DNA of 64,000 nt from Phascolomyces articulosus (Eukaryota; Mucoromycota; Mucoromycetes; Mucorales; Lichtheimiaceae). Location: NCBI GenBank assembly GCA_025677815.1, contig JAIXMP010000004.1, forward strand, positions 124,001-188,000, given 5' to 3'. Position numbers and translations under genes: made by a program. The notes under the pieces are model-generated. The model searched no databases, had not been told where the DNA came from, and worked only from the letters and a program-made list of their open reading frames with translations. Of the stretch, positions 1 through 11,284 are shown piece after piece. Numbering within the stretch: the first letter of the stretch is position 1; the number at the start of each line of letters is the position of its first letter.

Positions 1-3000
1 ATCATGATTTTTTTAATAAGCATTCATAGAAAACGATGTAATTAACTGTAAAAAGTAAAGCCTTAGTTTGTTACCAATAGCTCATTATATTCACTTCTTT
101 CAACAGATTTTCACTCATATTTCGCTTGCAAAAAGTAGGCTGTAATTTAGTATAACAATAAGTGAAATCAATTACCGCTGTAGAAATAATTTCATGGTAA
201 CCCAGACTTCGCGAAAAAAAAAAATGTTAAAAGAAAAAAAAAACTAGACTTTATGTAAAAATAACAAAAGCGTGTCAAAGCGTGCTCTTTCAAGGATATG
301 TCGCAATATTTCATTTCCATGACATTGCTGCCTCACAGCTTTTTTCTTTTATCTATGGATTATCACGCTTTTATCACGCTTAAAGAAGCATGTCGCGTAA
401 ATATGCTAGCAAAAAAAAAAAAAAAAAAAAGCGGGATTTGAATTACCAAGAACAATGATAAAATGAACTGTCTCGCAGCAACGAACAAGATTTTGCTTTT
501 GTCTTCCTTTTTTTACATTCCCCTTGAAGAAGTTACCCACCCGATTTTCTCTCTTACGTTTTCATTGTACAAGCTAAACAATGCCATCAATGACACTTTT
601 TTGAAGCAGCAGCAAATTTGTGGTCATTTACCTTCCCCCCTCCGCCACTCTGGCCTGCAACTCTATTTTGTAGCAGCATTACCCAAGTGCTTCCATGGAC
701 CAACTCAGCTCGGCGTGCATTCTCTCTGATCAGGTAATAAATGGCTAACATGAAAAAATTGTAAGGGTCCATGGAGGCAGTTCGTGGTATTTGCAAGTGG
801 TGGATCGTGGCAGGCTTGTTTCGGCAGGTACATCCTCGAATGACTGCGAACTTTCTTTTCTTTTTATTTAATGGTGCATTTGTCCAGTGCATCTTGGAAG
901 GTTACTCTTACAGAAGGAGATAATGGTACGATACTGCCTTCTGCACCTATTTTAACTCTATTATTATACAGTGAAATATATATATATATATATTTGCATG
1001 GATATAACAAATACAAAAGACACAGGGTTGCTCCTTGTTCTATAATAATACATTATATAAGAACAAATAACATCAAAAAATAATGAAAAAATAAAAAGTG
1101 TTGATTGGTTTTGACACAACTCATTGGATTTGAATAATTCATATACTTCCAGTTCAAACAACCTATAATCTTGTTGACAAAAAATATTTTTACCTAATTA
1201 CAAAAAAAATGGTTATTCGGATATGTATATTTGACAGGTCAGTGACGAAAATAAAGTTCGCTCATAATCGAAATTTGGTGCAGGTCTGAACCGAAAAACA
1301 GGGGTTATCAAACACGAAAAACCTACCTTTCACTTATATATAACGATAATTATCAGTTCTGAAAATCATCATTGCTCAATAACGAAAAACTCATCCTTTC
1401 ATAACTGAATATTCTTCCCTTTCATAGTTGAATATTTTTTTTTTCATAACTGAACATCCTCTCCTTTCATAACTGAAAATTTCTGCCTTTATAACTTAAA
1501 TTCTATCTTTATTACTAAAAAACATTATTTTATCGCCATTTATAAAATCAAAATACTGTAACTAACTACTGATTTTTTTTATTTTGGATCATTTAGATCA
1601 TGGGTAGTACAGCTACTTCAGAGTATCGCTTAAATGTGCTCTCTCTTAATATATATCACTTTTACATGGAGAATATTTTCATTATTGTCATTTGTTTCAA
1701 TGATATGGTATATTCGGCATACATACGTAACACTCAACAATATTTACAATGATGGGAAAAACTCATAGGTAAACAACGTAACACTTACTACTTGACTTTG
1801 ATATTCAATAATTATTCAGATTTTATTCAAATACCATTTATTTCTTGTTTAAAGAAATAAAAAGCACGATGTTTGGTAATCGACAATAATAAAGTTGACC
1901 AAGGAGTGAGCTGCTATTGTTTATTTTCAAAGGATAACTAAGAGATGCATATTAGTATAAATACTTCAATTTGTTGCTACATATCAATTTTTTACACTCG
2001 TATGAAATATATTTTCTGTAAAAGAAACTTTTTGTTTGTAAATCGAAAAAATATATACAATTAGCAATTAATAATAATGATAATAATAATAATAATAATA
2101 TTGAACATGCATGATAAATATATATGTAATATGCATAGTACTACACATCTTCATTAGCTATAAAAATTTGCATAATAATTTGAACCGAAGCTTATTGATA
2201 TAAGGCTATTTTTTATTAGACTAATAAAAAGAAATTCCAAGAAACACTTTTAAATGCACTGTCCGTTGTTGTGTCATGTATTATTTTGGATTGAAAGCGT
2301 TATTCCTGTCTTTAATTATGCATAAGATTATATAATAGATTATAATCACTGTGCTGCGCGCATGGGCCCATTTATATCCGTTTTGACGGATCGGGTACAT
2401 TACTTTGAGGAAACATAGTAGCAACAACATTTATATAATATCGAACAAATTGATGCAAATTATTTATTACTTTTGTGTACTTATTGATCAATAAAAAGAG
2501 AAACGTGGTAGAATGATTGAGGAAATATGAGGAAGAAGAAGTGATAGAAAAGTGTAAATTTCTTCGGCAGTAGATCCAGATTTAGTTTTGTTGTTGCATA
2601 AAAGATATTTATATATATATATATATATACTGTGCTACTATAAAAAGAAGAACTCGTGGCTATTCATTGATATCTCCTCCTATAATAAATACTACTCTAT
2701 ATGTCAAATTATTTAAAATAGAAACGGAAAATTAGGTTTATACTATTTCTCATCAATCGATCGTGTAAATAATAAACTTCAATCAATAATTATGAAATCG
2801 ATAATAATAACCTAAATAACGCATGTTGTGAACAACTCTATTTGTTTTGTGTAAGTAGATAGAAAAAAAAAGTAGTAGCAAAAAGAGATAGTAGATGCTT
2901 CTGAGAACAATGTACTACTTTTTATGATAGGTTTTTTTTTTACAAAAGAAAATTCTGAGTTGCACTGTATTCTGGTAAAATCAAAATCACTTTTAGTTCA

Positions 3001-4613
3001 TAGATGTATTATCATGTTACACTTGGGCTATTATGTTGTGAGGCATATTTCTATATAGTAAAATAAAACTCTGGCGCCCAATATCAATATAGAAAAAATA
3101 ATGACTACCCATCAAGGGACCCACGTTGGTAAAAACCATTTTTATAAAAGATTAATCCACTACCACTGAATCGTTTTATGTAATATTTGTTAAGGAAATT
3201 ATTATATATTTATTTTATATTGAACAGTTTTGTTTTCTTCAAGTGTTGGCATGAGCGTTTATGTAGTACATTTGTAATACTTGCCCACTATTCCATAGTA
3301 TATTCCTTCATCCGACAACAGTGCATGCTATTTTCTTTGGTTGGACACTTATTTGTTGTAGTTAAAATGTTGATGATATTGTATCTTTAGGAATCAAAAT
3401 GACAACTGCTATATTTATATGTTACAAATAAAAATGAAGCATTATTATTCTCATAATAAGCTTTTGATGGAGATCTTTGGTAAAAATGATCGACTGCTGT
3501 TTTTTTTTAAATACTGTTTATGATTAAATGAATATGGTCAATATATAATGACAATAATAATCATGAGTTGATCTGACCGTTTGTTGTTATTATTGTATAG
3601 TAAGCAGCTTTTATGATCCTTGTAGAGGAAAAAAAGTGCTACATTTAATATATATATTTATAATAAGACATTCTCAAAAAAAAGTATATTATTCTCAGGT
3701 TCTAATATTTTATATTATAAAAGTACGATTGTTTGGTTGTTAGTCGTTATACAATACACATCTCGGGGAGCACGGAGACATTGAACATTTTTCTTGTATC
3801 ACTGTTGTAAATATATGATAAAAAATAAGCAAGTATTTCAAATTGGTAAAATAGTAAAAAAGAGATCCAATTATTTTTTATCTGACAGACAGCTGTTCCA
3901 TATTGACTTGATGTAAAGTATCCTATCAAGAATAGATCAAAGGAAACGTAAACATTTGGTTGGGTATATACTACAGCTATACGTGTGCGTCTCATATGTT
4001 ACTTTGATTTAAAACCCATCTCTGTGTTACATGGACAGTCATGGTAACTTGGAAAAAATCTTTTGGCGAACACAAAGTATTATATCGAACCATGAATAGT
4101 CCTCCGCTAAAAAAATTGTATGATGCGGTGTATTAACAAGAAATATTTCTGATCTTCTCTTTGCTTTTCTTATACTAAGAAAGAAATAGTTTGATATATA
4201 CTATTTAATAATGAAGTACCTTGTATTGAAAATGTTGATAAAGATCCTGACGAAGATGAATGTTAGATCATGATTTTTTCCTTGGAAAAAAAGAATATAG
4301 CTAATAGAATCAAAAAGCATCTGTGCGGAGCAGAAGCAAACGGTAACACTCATAGTTTGTGTTCATCTTTGATTGTATGACAAAACCTGGTTTTTTACAG
4401 TAGCATGCACATCTTTTAACTCACCCATGTTTTTACTGTGCCACAAAAAGTCAAGTCTTTCTTTTTGTTACTATGCAAACTTACCAAGGTTTCTCAGAAA
4501 TCCCTTCTATTTGCGGATAAATATCTATCAAATGCGTATATAAAGAGTCATCTATATTATTCCAGGAACGCTTTTTCTTTGTTTATTCTTTTTTTTAAAA
4601 TAAATAAAACACG
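1..4613. other. Intergenic, no gene supported
   Basis: About 4.6 kb of AT-rich sequence with long A/T runs and TA microsatellites (for example near 975-995 and 2608-2630). I found no ORF with recognisable protein similarity or paired splice signals. The stretch 600-860 is more GC-rich than its surroundings and stays open for about 100 codons on the minus strand, but its translation matches nothing I know. A degenerate tandem repeat lies at 1395-1520. The last few hundred bases are presumably the promoter of the MFS gene starting at 4614. Confidence 0.6.
1395..1520. repeat. Degenerate 21-24 bp tandem repeat
   Basis: Five to six imperfect copies of a unit beginning CTTTCATAACTGAA follow each other with a period of about 21-24 bp. 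Copies start near 1396, 1419, 1442, 1464 and 1487, and the last ones are decayed. No coding potential is visible across it. It is a minisatellite-like tract; any function is unknown. Confidence 0.7.
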
Positions 4614-7068
4614 ATGGCCGAGAAAACCGCTGTCGATTCACCCATCAAATCGACTTATGATGAAAAAACTTCACATCAACCTGAAAATAATGCTGATACA
4701 AAGAATTTGGATACTGAATCTGCTTTGAGTGGTACTAGCTCATGGTCCCTTTCAAGCATTCTCGAAAAACAGCTTGTTCGGTATACTAGCATTCTTTTAT
4801 TTTTTTAAGAAAATGTTTCCCCATGAGTCATTATCCATTAATACCTTCTTCATAATATATAGTAAATTGGATCTATGGTTGATTCCTATCCTTGGTATCT
4901 TGAAAATGCTTCACGGTTATGAAAGGTAAGGTTCTATAAGATATCCAAAGACATAAATATTCTGTTTAAAAGTGCTAATTCGATCTTTATTTATTTATAT
5001 CACATTTGCGATGATCCTAAAGAACTGTGATTTCAAATGCCAAATTGGGCGGTTTGATGACTGATTTATCCTTGACGGAAAGTCAATATCTTTGGTGTTT
5101 ATCCATCTTCCAAGTCGGTTATATCTTACTTAATGTCCCATGTAATATTATTATTCGACGTTGGAGACCATCCGCTTTTCTTGCCATTTTAACTTTGTAA
5201 ATATGTGTTCATATCTGTTTAAAAAGAAAGAGAGAGAGAGAGTAGAGTACTGACCTTTTTTTATAGATTTTGGGGTATTATTGCCATGAGTACTGCTGCT
5301 GTACATAATTTTGTTGGATTATTCATGGCTCGTTTCATGATGGGTGTGGCAGAGGTATGTTAGATAAATTACCTTTTTTTAAAAAAAACGTGCTATATAT
5401 ATTTTCATCCACTAGATCACAAAACTAATGATTTATCTTTTTATATAAATATGTAATATAAAACATTTCAATAATAGGCCGGTAAGTTCTTTTTTATTTT
5501 GTTACATTCAATTTTATAAGCTTTTGGAGATGATCTTCTAACCAATAAATTCTTGTGTGTGTCATTTTATATTATAGGATTTTTACCCGGTTCAGCGTAA
5601 GTCCCCAATCGATAAAAAAAATTGTATGGTGTAACAAAAAAAAAGTAATAGTACTACAAAACTAACTTCCTTTTTTCTTTTACAAATAGATACGTATTAT
5701 CAATCTGGTACACCCGTAAAGAATTGGCACGACGTTCCGGTTATTTATTCATTTTGAGTTGCGTATCAGGTGCCACTGGTGGTTTGATTGCTTATGGCAT
5801 CACTTTTATTTCTACGGATCGATTAAACTCATGGCAATGGTATATATATATTCAAATATTGAATTTTGTGGTATCTATTGTTACTATGATCAAAGAGAAC
5901 ATATTTTATTAAGCTGTTCTTATATTTTGGAATAGGATGTTTGTCATTGAAGGTTCTCCATGTATCTTATTTGCTGTTGTTACATACTTTTACTTACCTG
6001 ATAATTATTTCAAAGCAAAGTTTTTGACTGATGAACAAAAGCAATTGCAAGATAAGCGTATGACAATTGGTATGTTATATATAATACTAGTAGAACACCA
6101 AATCAACCAAAAAACATATTCTAATGGTATGCTACTCCTTCATTTATAACAAAATAGATCAAGGTGCTGCTGGTGATACCTCATGGTCGTGGTCCCAAGT
6201 GAGATCTATCTTTACAGATTGGAAAATTTACCTTTATACCGTTATCCACATTTGTACTAGTGTTGCTGGTGTTGGCGTCAGTCTTACTTTACCTTCCCTT
6301 ATTAACGGTATGGGCGATTGGGGACCAGCTACTTCACTTGCCTTGACTACCCCTCCTTATGCATTGTCGTGTGTTCTTATTTTCATTGGAGCATATTCTT
6401 CAGGTAAAAATAAACTGTCTCATTTGATATTTCAAAGATAGCACCGAGCAGTTCGATTTAACTAATATTGTTTAAATAATGTAGATCGATTCTTTGATCG
6501 CTCCATCCATTTGGTTGTTGGTAATCTCCTTTGTGCCCTTGGGTATTTGTTGATGATGTTTGCACCCACTGAATCCGTTGCTGTCCGTTATTTCGCTGTA
6601 TGCATTGCTCTCGGTGGCAACGTAAGTATTATGCAAAAAAGTTGGACAGCGATGATGATGCTGATATACCCTATATCATAGCAATAGAATAATGACACAT
6701 TCTAATTTTCATGTTATATCATAACATAGTATATGGTTTTCCCCATCAAGATTGCATGGTATAGCAACAACTTTTCTGGTTTGACAAGACGTGCCATTGC
6801 TGTTGGTGTTATTGCAAGTGTAGATTCCATTGGTTCAGCTTTTGGTACTCAAATCTACTTTGATGGACCAAATTACTTCTGGGGCAACACCATTGGTTTT
6901 ATCTGTATTGTTGTTCAAATCATTGCCATTATCGCTTTACGATTTGCTCTTCAATATCAAAATAAGAAGCGTGATAAGATGACACCAGAAGAAAAAGAAC
7001 AAGAAATTACAAAATATGAACCTCATTTGATCGGTGATCGTCATCCCGATTTCCGTTACGCATTGTAA
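4614..7068 (+). CDS. MFS transporter, allantoate permease/Dal5-like
   Basis: Eleven exons: 4614-4780, 4863-4925, 5023-5196, 5267-5354, 5478-5481, 5578-5596, 5690-5839, 5936-6069, 6158-6403, 6485-6621, 6730-7068. They close to 506 residues. The N-terminal 50 residues are hydrophilic and cytosolic. They are followed by DLWLIPILGIL and the segment NAKLGGLMTDLSLTESQY, characteristic of the anion:cation symporter branch of the major facilitator superfamily (Dal5, Tna1, Vht1 relatives), then FMMGVAEAGFLPGSAYVLS and further membrane segments. The family imports carboxylates, vitamins or ureido compounds with protons at the plasma membrane; the substrate cannot be read from sequence. Exon 5 is only 4 nt and exon 6 only 19 nt, yet both are needed to keep GF-LPGSA in frame. 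Confidence is high for the family and moderate for the exact substrate class. Confidence 0.93.
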
Positions 7069-8943
7069 AAAATGTACATAATTTTCATAATATATAATAA
7101 TAATCATTATCATTATCATTATAGTCTAATTTAATATACCAAATAATAACACAATTAACCATATTATATATAATAGCATCATTTATAAAGGATATCTATT
7201 TAGTACATTGTAACTTTCATTTAAAAGAATTGATTTAATAAAAATAAAAAATGTTTTGATGATTCAAAACATTTGACTTCATAATCTTTGATTAAAATCC
7301 AAGAAATTTCAATTACCTTATGCAGGATATACTATCAACCAATTCTCCTTAAAAGACTGCATATTATTTCCTGATAATAATCAAAGATCGATATCTAGTT
7401 ATTGTTATAATCCTCTTCACGCATGTAAAAGCTACGTTGTTTTTGAATGTTATCGTTTGTTTTCCGAAATCATTCACCAGGGTAAAAACATCATCTATCA
7501 CTGTTAAATTTGGTTAAACTTATATATTTTGAATCATTTTCTAAGAAGCAGACATCAAAGTTTCTTGATAACCATGAAGGTCGTGCTACTTGACCCTTGT
7601 AGATCTTATATTACATCCACATTTATTTTTCAAAACAACTCATTTACACATAAAATTGTATTGTAAAACAGTTCAAACTTCAACATGGGTACACTGGGAA
7701 TGTGATACAGATCCATCTTTTCTAATGGATCATATAGTAATAAAAAAAAAGCATTAGGTCAGAGCGAAGAATGTTTTATATCCAATTCAAAGTAATAGAA
7801 AAACAAGATAACCAAATGGTCATAAAATGCATTAACAACATCTCGTTATGACAAGCCTTTAGAGGAATCTTTTATAGTCATCTTTTTGATCGATTCGTGA
7901 GTTTTAATAATAATAGGTTAAAGCAAGGGACGGCATGATAAACGGTCTTTGAACATCACTTTTCCGTTTTTGCACATTCTGCGATTGAACACAATATTTA
8001 TGCATGGGGCGTATGCATATATGTTGAATATACACACATCAATAAAGGGTACACACTATGCGTCTTTTTGTTCCTTTGTAACCTCCTTTTTATATTACCC
8101 ATTCTGACAACTAGAGAAATCCAACCATTTCGTACATTAGACAAAAACAAGGGTTTTGCTTTGGAAAAAAAGAAAGAATTCCAATTTATAATGAAAATGA
8201 AGTGAGAATATTCAATTTTGTTCTTGGCTACGAATTACGCATTTATAGCGTTATTCATGTCATAATCATCCATAAGACTTGAAGAAATCGTCTCATATTT
8301 TTTACTTTTATATAGTCTCTCCGAATCACAGGTGTGAGAATAATCCAGTTACAATCGTGTAACCATTGATTCCTATTAACAATCAGAAACAACACCTGAA
8401 AAAAATAATTCCCCAGCAAAAATATTCACCGCAACAGAAGTCAGTAGGTTGATCCGCGTCCCAAGTGGTGGAAAGACAGGCTTTTATATATAATTTTTTT
8501 TATCCAATGAATAGTCAGATCAAAGATTCTGCCTCACCTTCCGTAAGGTTAAAATAATACAAACAAAGAGTGAAGATAGGATTAAAAATATATGAAACTT
8601 TTTTTTGATGGATTGTAGTTGATCATTATCAAAGAAAAAAAAAGGGAACACAAGGGTAGGAAGAAAAAGAACATAAAAATTGGATATTTGCGGAAAAACA
8701 TGATGGATGATATGTGTCCATGGCTCGATTGATGTGTGTTGGTCGTTGGTGAGCATGATGATAATGATGTGTTTTTAAGTTTTCAAGATCGTTTTGTAAC
8801 AAGTATATTATATATTAGATAGAAACAGAGAGGGGGAGAGTGATAACAAATTAGGCGGTAAGCTTGCTGAACAAAAGGGGGGTATATTGAAACACGGTCA
8901 TTGCTGATAATGAGATAATACTAAGTAAAATAATATCTTTATT
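7069..8943. other. Intergenic between convergent genes
   Basis: The 3' flanks of the MFS gene (+) and the ssSPT gene (-) meet here. AATAAA-like motifs follow the MFS stop (around 7237-7245). A minus-strand ORF at 8520-8756 is hydrophobic and Phe-rich, matches no family I know and is probably chance. I see no RNA gene. Confidence 0.5.
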
Positions 8944-9202
8944 TTATGATAGAAAGAATACAGTAAGTATAATCAACGCAAAAAACAAAACGAAAATGGT
9001 ACGTATCGAACAGTTATTACTACTGCTATTAACTACTACATAAAAAGAATACCAACAAGAACAGAAAGAAAGAAAAAATAGGGTACTTACTGAATAAAGC
9101 CTTCTCCCAAGGTTCTAACATATACAAAGCAGTTTGAAGTTCATACTTGTAGATTAATGTCGAGATTGAGCTCGAAAGACCTTTTTCAGATGAAGATGGC
9201 AT
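8944..9202 (-). CDS. Small subunit of serine palmitoyltransferase (ssSPT-like)
   Basis: Two exons on the minus strand, 9091-9202 and 8944-9035, encode about 67 residues. The diagnostic stretch is YKYELQTALYMLEPWEKALF, which matches the ssSPT family (animal SPTSSA/B, functional relatives of yeast Tsc3). These ER-membrane microproteins bind the Lcb1/Lcb2 dimer, stimulate the first step of sphingoid-base synthesis and influence acyl-CoA choice. The first hydrophobic helix and the LEPWE motif are in exon 1; exon 2 adds a Ser/Asn-rich hinge and a second hydrophobic helix. The acceptor is a TAGTAG doublet (9032-9037), so a one-residue alternative is possible. I chose the ATG at 9202 because upstream codons are low-complexity Ser/Leu. 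Exon 2 is less certain than exon 1. Confidence 0.75.
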
Positions 9203-10138
9203 GAAGAGGGAAAAAAAATAGTATAAAATAGAGAGAGAGAGAGAGAGAGGAGAGAGAGGCGAGGACAAAAACTTTGAACTTGGCAAAAAAAAAGTGTGTC
9301 AAATAATTATTGATTTTTTGGTTCTCAGTCTCCTTTCATCTCCTCCTCTTTTCAACTGGTTAAGTATGGATAGTTTCCCAACTGTGTCGTGTCGCCATGG
9401 CAAAATTTACACCAAGCCTCTTTTTTTTTAGTAAAAGAACCTTCTAATGACAGGAGATTGGTAGAAAAAGAATAGCTTTTATGGTTTATCCTTGTTCTTT
9501 TTTCCTTGGCGAAAGGACAATCCTAAAAAACAAATGGACCGAGGGTTATTTTTAAGCAGATAATCTTATTTTAATTAGGGTAGTTGTAAAAATAGCTTGT
9601 CAATAAATTTATTTATTTCAAAGTAATCTACAATTCATTGATAAATAGAAATTGTTTATCAAATAGAATGGCGGATAAACATATCAACCCATATTGAAAA
9701 TTAATAGTGTTTATAGAAGTCTTTGTAAATGTGTGCGTATGCCTTTTTTTTTACTACCAATCGTTTTTCAAGGAAGTGTTGTTGACCGAACCTATTTAAT
9801 TGAAACTCTTCCTTTATTATTACTAAATGATCAGTGAATAACAACGTGCATTTAGTATTCATTCTTTTTCTTCTACTTGTGATTTAAACTAGTATAAGAC
9901 TACTTAATATAATATAAATAACAAGTATCTAAGGATTTCAATATAATAACAACATGTCAAATTGGTTCCTGAGCACATTTAAGCCATTGTTTATACATCC
10001 TGCTTCTTTTATTGTTTGTAAACCCCCCAAAAAAATCCAGTTGTAGATTTATCCATAGACACTACATTCCAAAATCTTATTGGACGAGAGATTCTTGCTG
10101 AAGACGTTGTGACGGACTTTGAATCCATCGCAGAGCCC
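9203..10138. promoter_or_regulatory. Divergent promoter region ssSPT / RPS15
   Basis: Shared upstream region of the minus-strand ssSPT gene and plus-strand RPS15. It contains an AG-rich tract just upstream of the ssSPT start. The last 120 bp are more GC-rich and stay open in one frame leading into the uORF described separately. An ATG at 9954 opens a 30-codon frame ending at 10044-10046; a one-base slip in the seven-A run at 10029-10035 would connect it to the frame that runs to 10203. No firm core promoter element is identifiable. Confidence 0.45.
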
Positions 10139-10483
10139 ATGGATGTACCGTCGCCGAGCAATCTAGAGGTCCTTCCTTTCAAACATTATGGTAAGTTAGG
10201 GTGATATATAGGAATTAGGGAAACATAATATATATATATACATCGATATATATACCCAATAAATAAGGATGGATTCAACAAATGAATGGATTGATCAATC
10301 GAATCGATGGATGGATGACGAAAAAAATATATACGATGATCGATTTCTATATTCTTTGTAACCAGAAAAAAAAAATTGGGGGCAATTCCATTATATACGT
10401 TCACACAATTCACACACAATCGGAACGAATTCTAATTTTATTATTACAAAAAAATATATATTATTACAATAATTATAGGCTGA
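10139..10483 (+). promoter_or_regulatory. Candidate uORF whose stop overlaps the RPS15 AUG
   Basis: In the spliced leader an upstream ATG at 10139-10141 opens an 18-codon frame. It continues over the start-codon exon (10139-10190) and, after removal of intron 10191-10478, ends at TGA 10481-10483. In the mature mRNA the junction reads AUGGCUGA: the RPS15 AUG lies inside the uORF and the uORF stop falls four bases later. Without splicing the frame would end at 10201-10203 in the intron. Such close stop-start spacing is compatible with reinitiation or regulated initiation. This is an inference from geometry; whether the mRNA extends this far upstream is unknown. Confidence 0.45.
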
Positions 10484-11026
10484 TCAGCAAACTTCGAGAA
10501 AGAGAACTTTCCGCAAGTTCACCTACCGTGGTGTCGACCTTGACCAACTTTTGGACATGTCCTCCGAACAATTTATGGAGTTGGTCCATGCCCGTGCCCG
10601 CAGACGTTTCCAACGTGGTTTGAAGCGTAAGCCCATGGGTCTCATTAAGAAGCTTCGCAAGGCTAAGAAGGAAGCTGCTGCTGACGAAAAGCCCGCTACT
10701 GTCAAGACCCACCTCCGTGACATGATCATTGTTCCTGAGATGATTGGTTCCGTTGTCGGTATCTACAACGGTAAGGTTTTCAACCAAGTTGAAATCCGTG
10801 CTGAAATGGTTGGTCACTACTTGGGTGAATTCTCGTAAGTATCAAAAAAAGACGATTGGGAATGATTAAGAGAGATGGGACGTGTTGTATTATGATGATG
10901 AATATATTTATTAAATTTGAATATGATTATTATTATTATTATTATAGCATCTCCTACAAGCCCGTTCGTCACGGTCGCCCTGGTATTGGTGCCACCCACT
11001 CTTCGAGATTCGTTCCTCTCAAGTAA
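10188..11026 (+). CDS. RPS15: 40S ribosomal protein S15 (uS19)
   Basis: Exons 10188-10190, 10479-10834 and 10948-11026 give 145 residues, the normal length. The protein begins [15 protein letters not shown] and contains [26 protein letters not shown] and the C-terminal [14 protein letters not shown], all hallmarks of eukaryotic uS19 of the 40S head near the decoding site. The first coding exon is just the ATG: position 10191 starts GTAAGT and an in-frame TAG at 10476-10478 excludes reading through. Intron 1 is 288 nt, long for this region. A uORF overlaps the start (see separate entry). Expression is expected to be high and growth-linked, from the family. Confidence 0.97.
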
Positions 11027-11284
11027 AAAGTTTCTCAAAAGAGAAATAAAAATCAGTACACGATGCTCTTTTCTGTACTTGCAAAACAATCATTATTATA
11101 ATTGTTATTTTATATCTTTGTGAATTGAGAGTATATATATATATATATATATTGGTGGTTGTGCATATATGTTTGGAAAAATGTTATGATTTATTATTAT
11201 AATTTGGATAATGGGATTTTAAATGACGGAAATGAAACTATAGATACATAATGTAACGTATGGTTGATATGGGTTGTTTTTAAT

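Noticed and set aside
600..892. Minus-strand ORF in the GC-richer patch near the window start
   Set aside because: About 100 codons open, but no recognisable family, splice partner or downstream continuation.
10023..10035. Programmed -1 frameshift site (CCCCCC AAAAAAA)
   Set aside because: The frame-0 codons before the run do not re-pair well after a -1 slip and no downstream structure is evident. An error or chance is simpler.
10018..10040. 23-nt intron upstream of RPS15
   Set aside because: GT-AG ends and frame fit, but the length is far below the 60+ nt introns seen in this window and no branch point fits.
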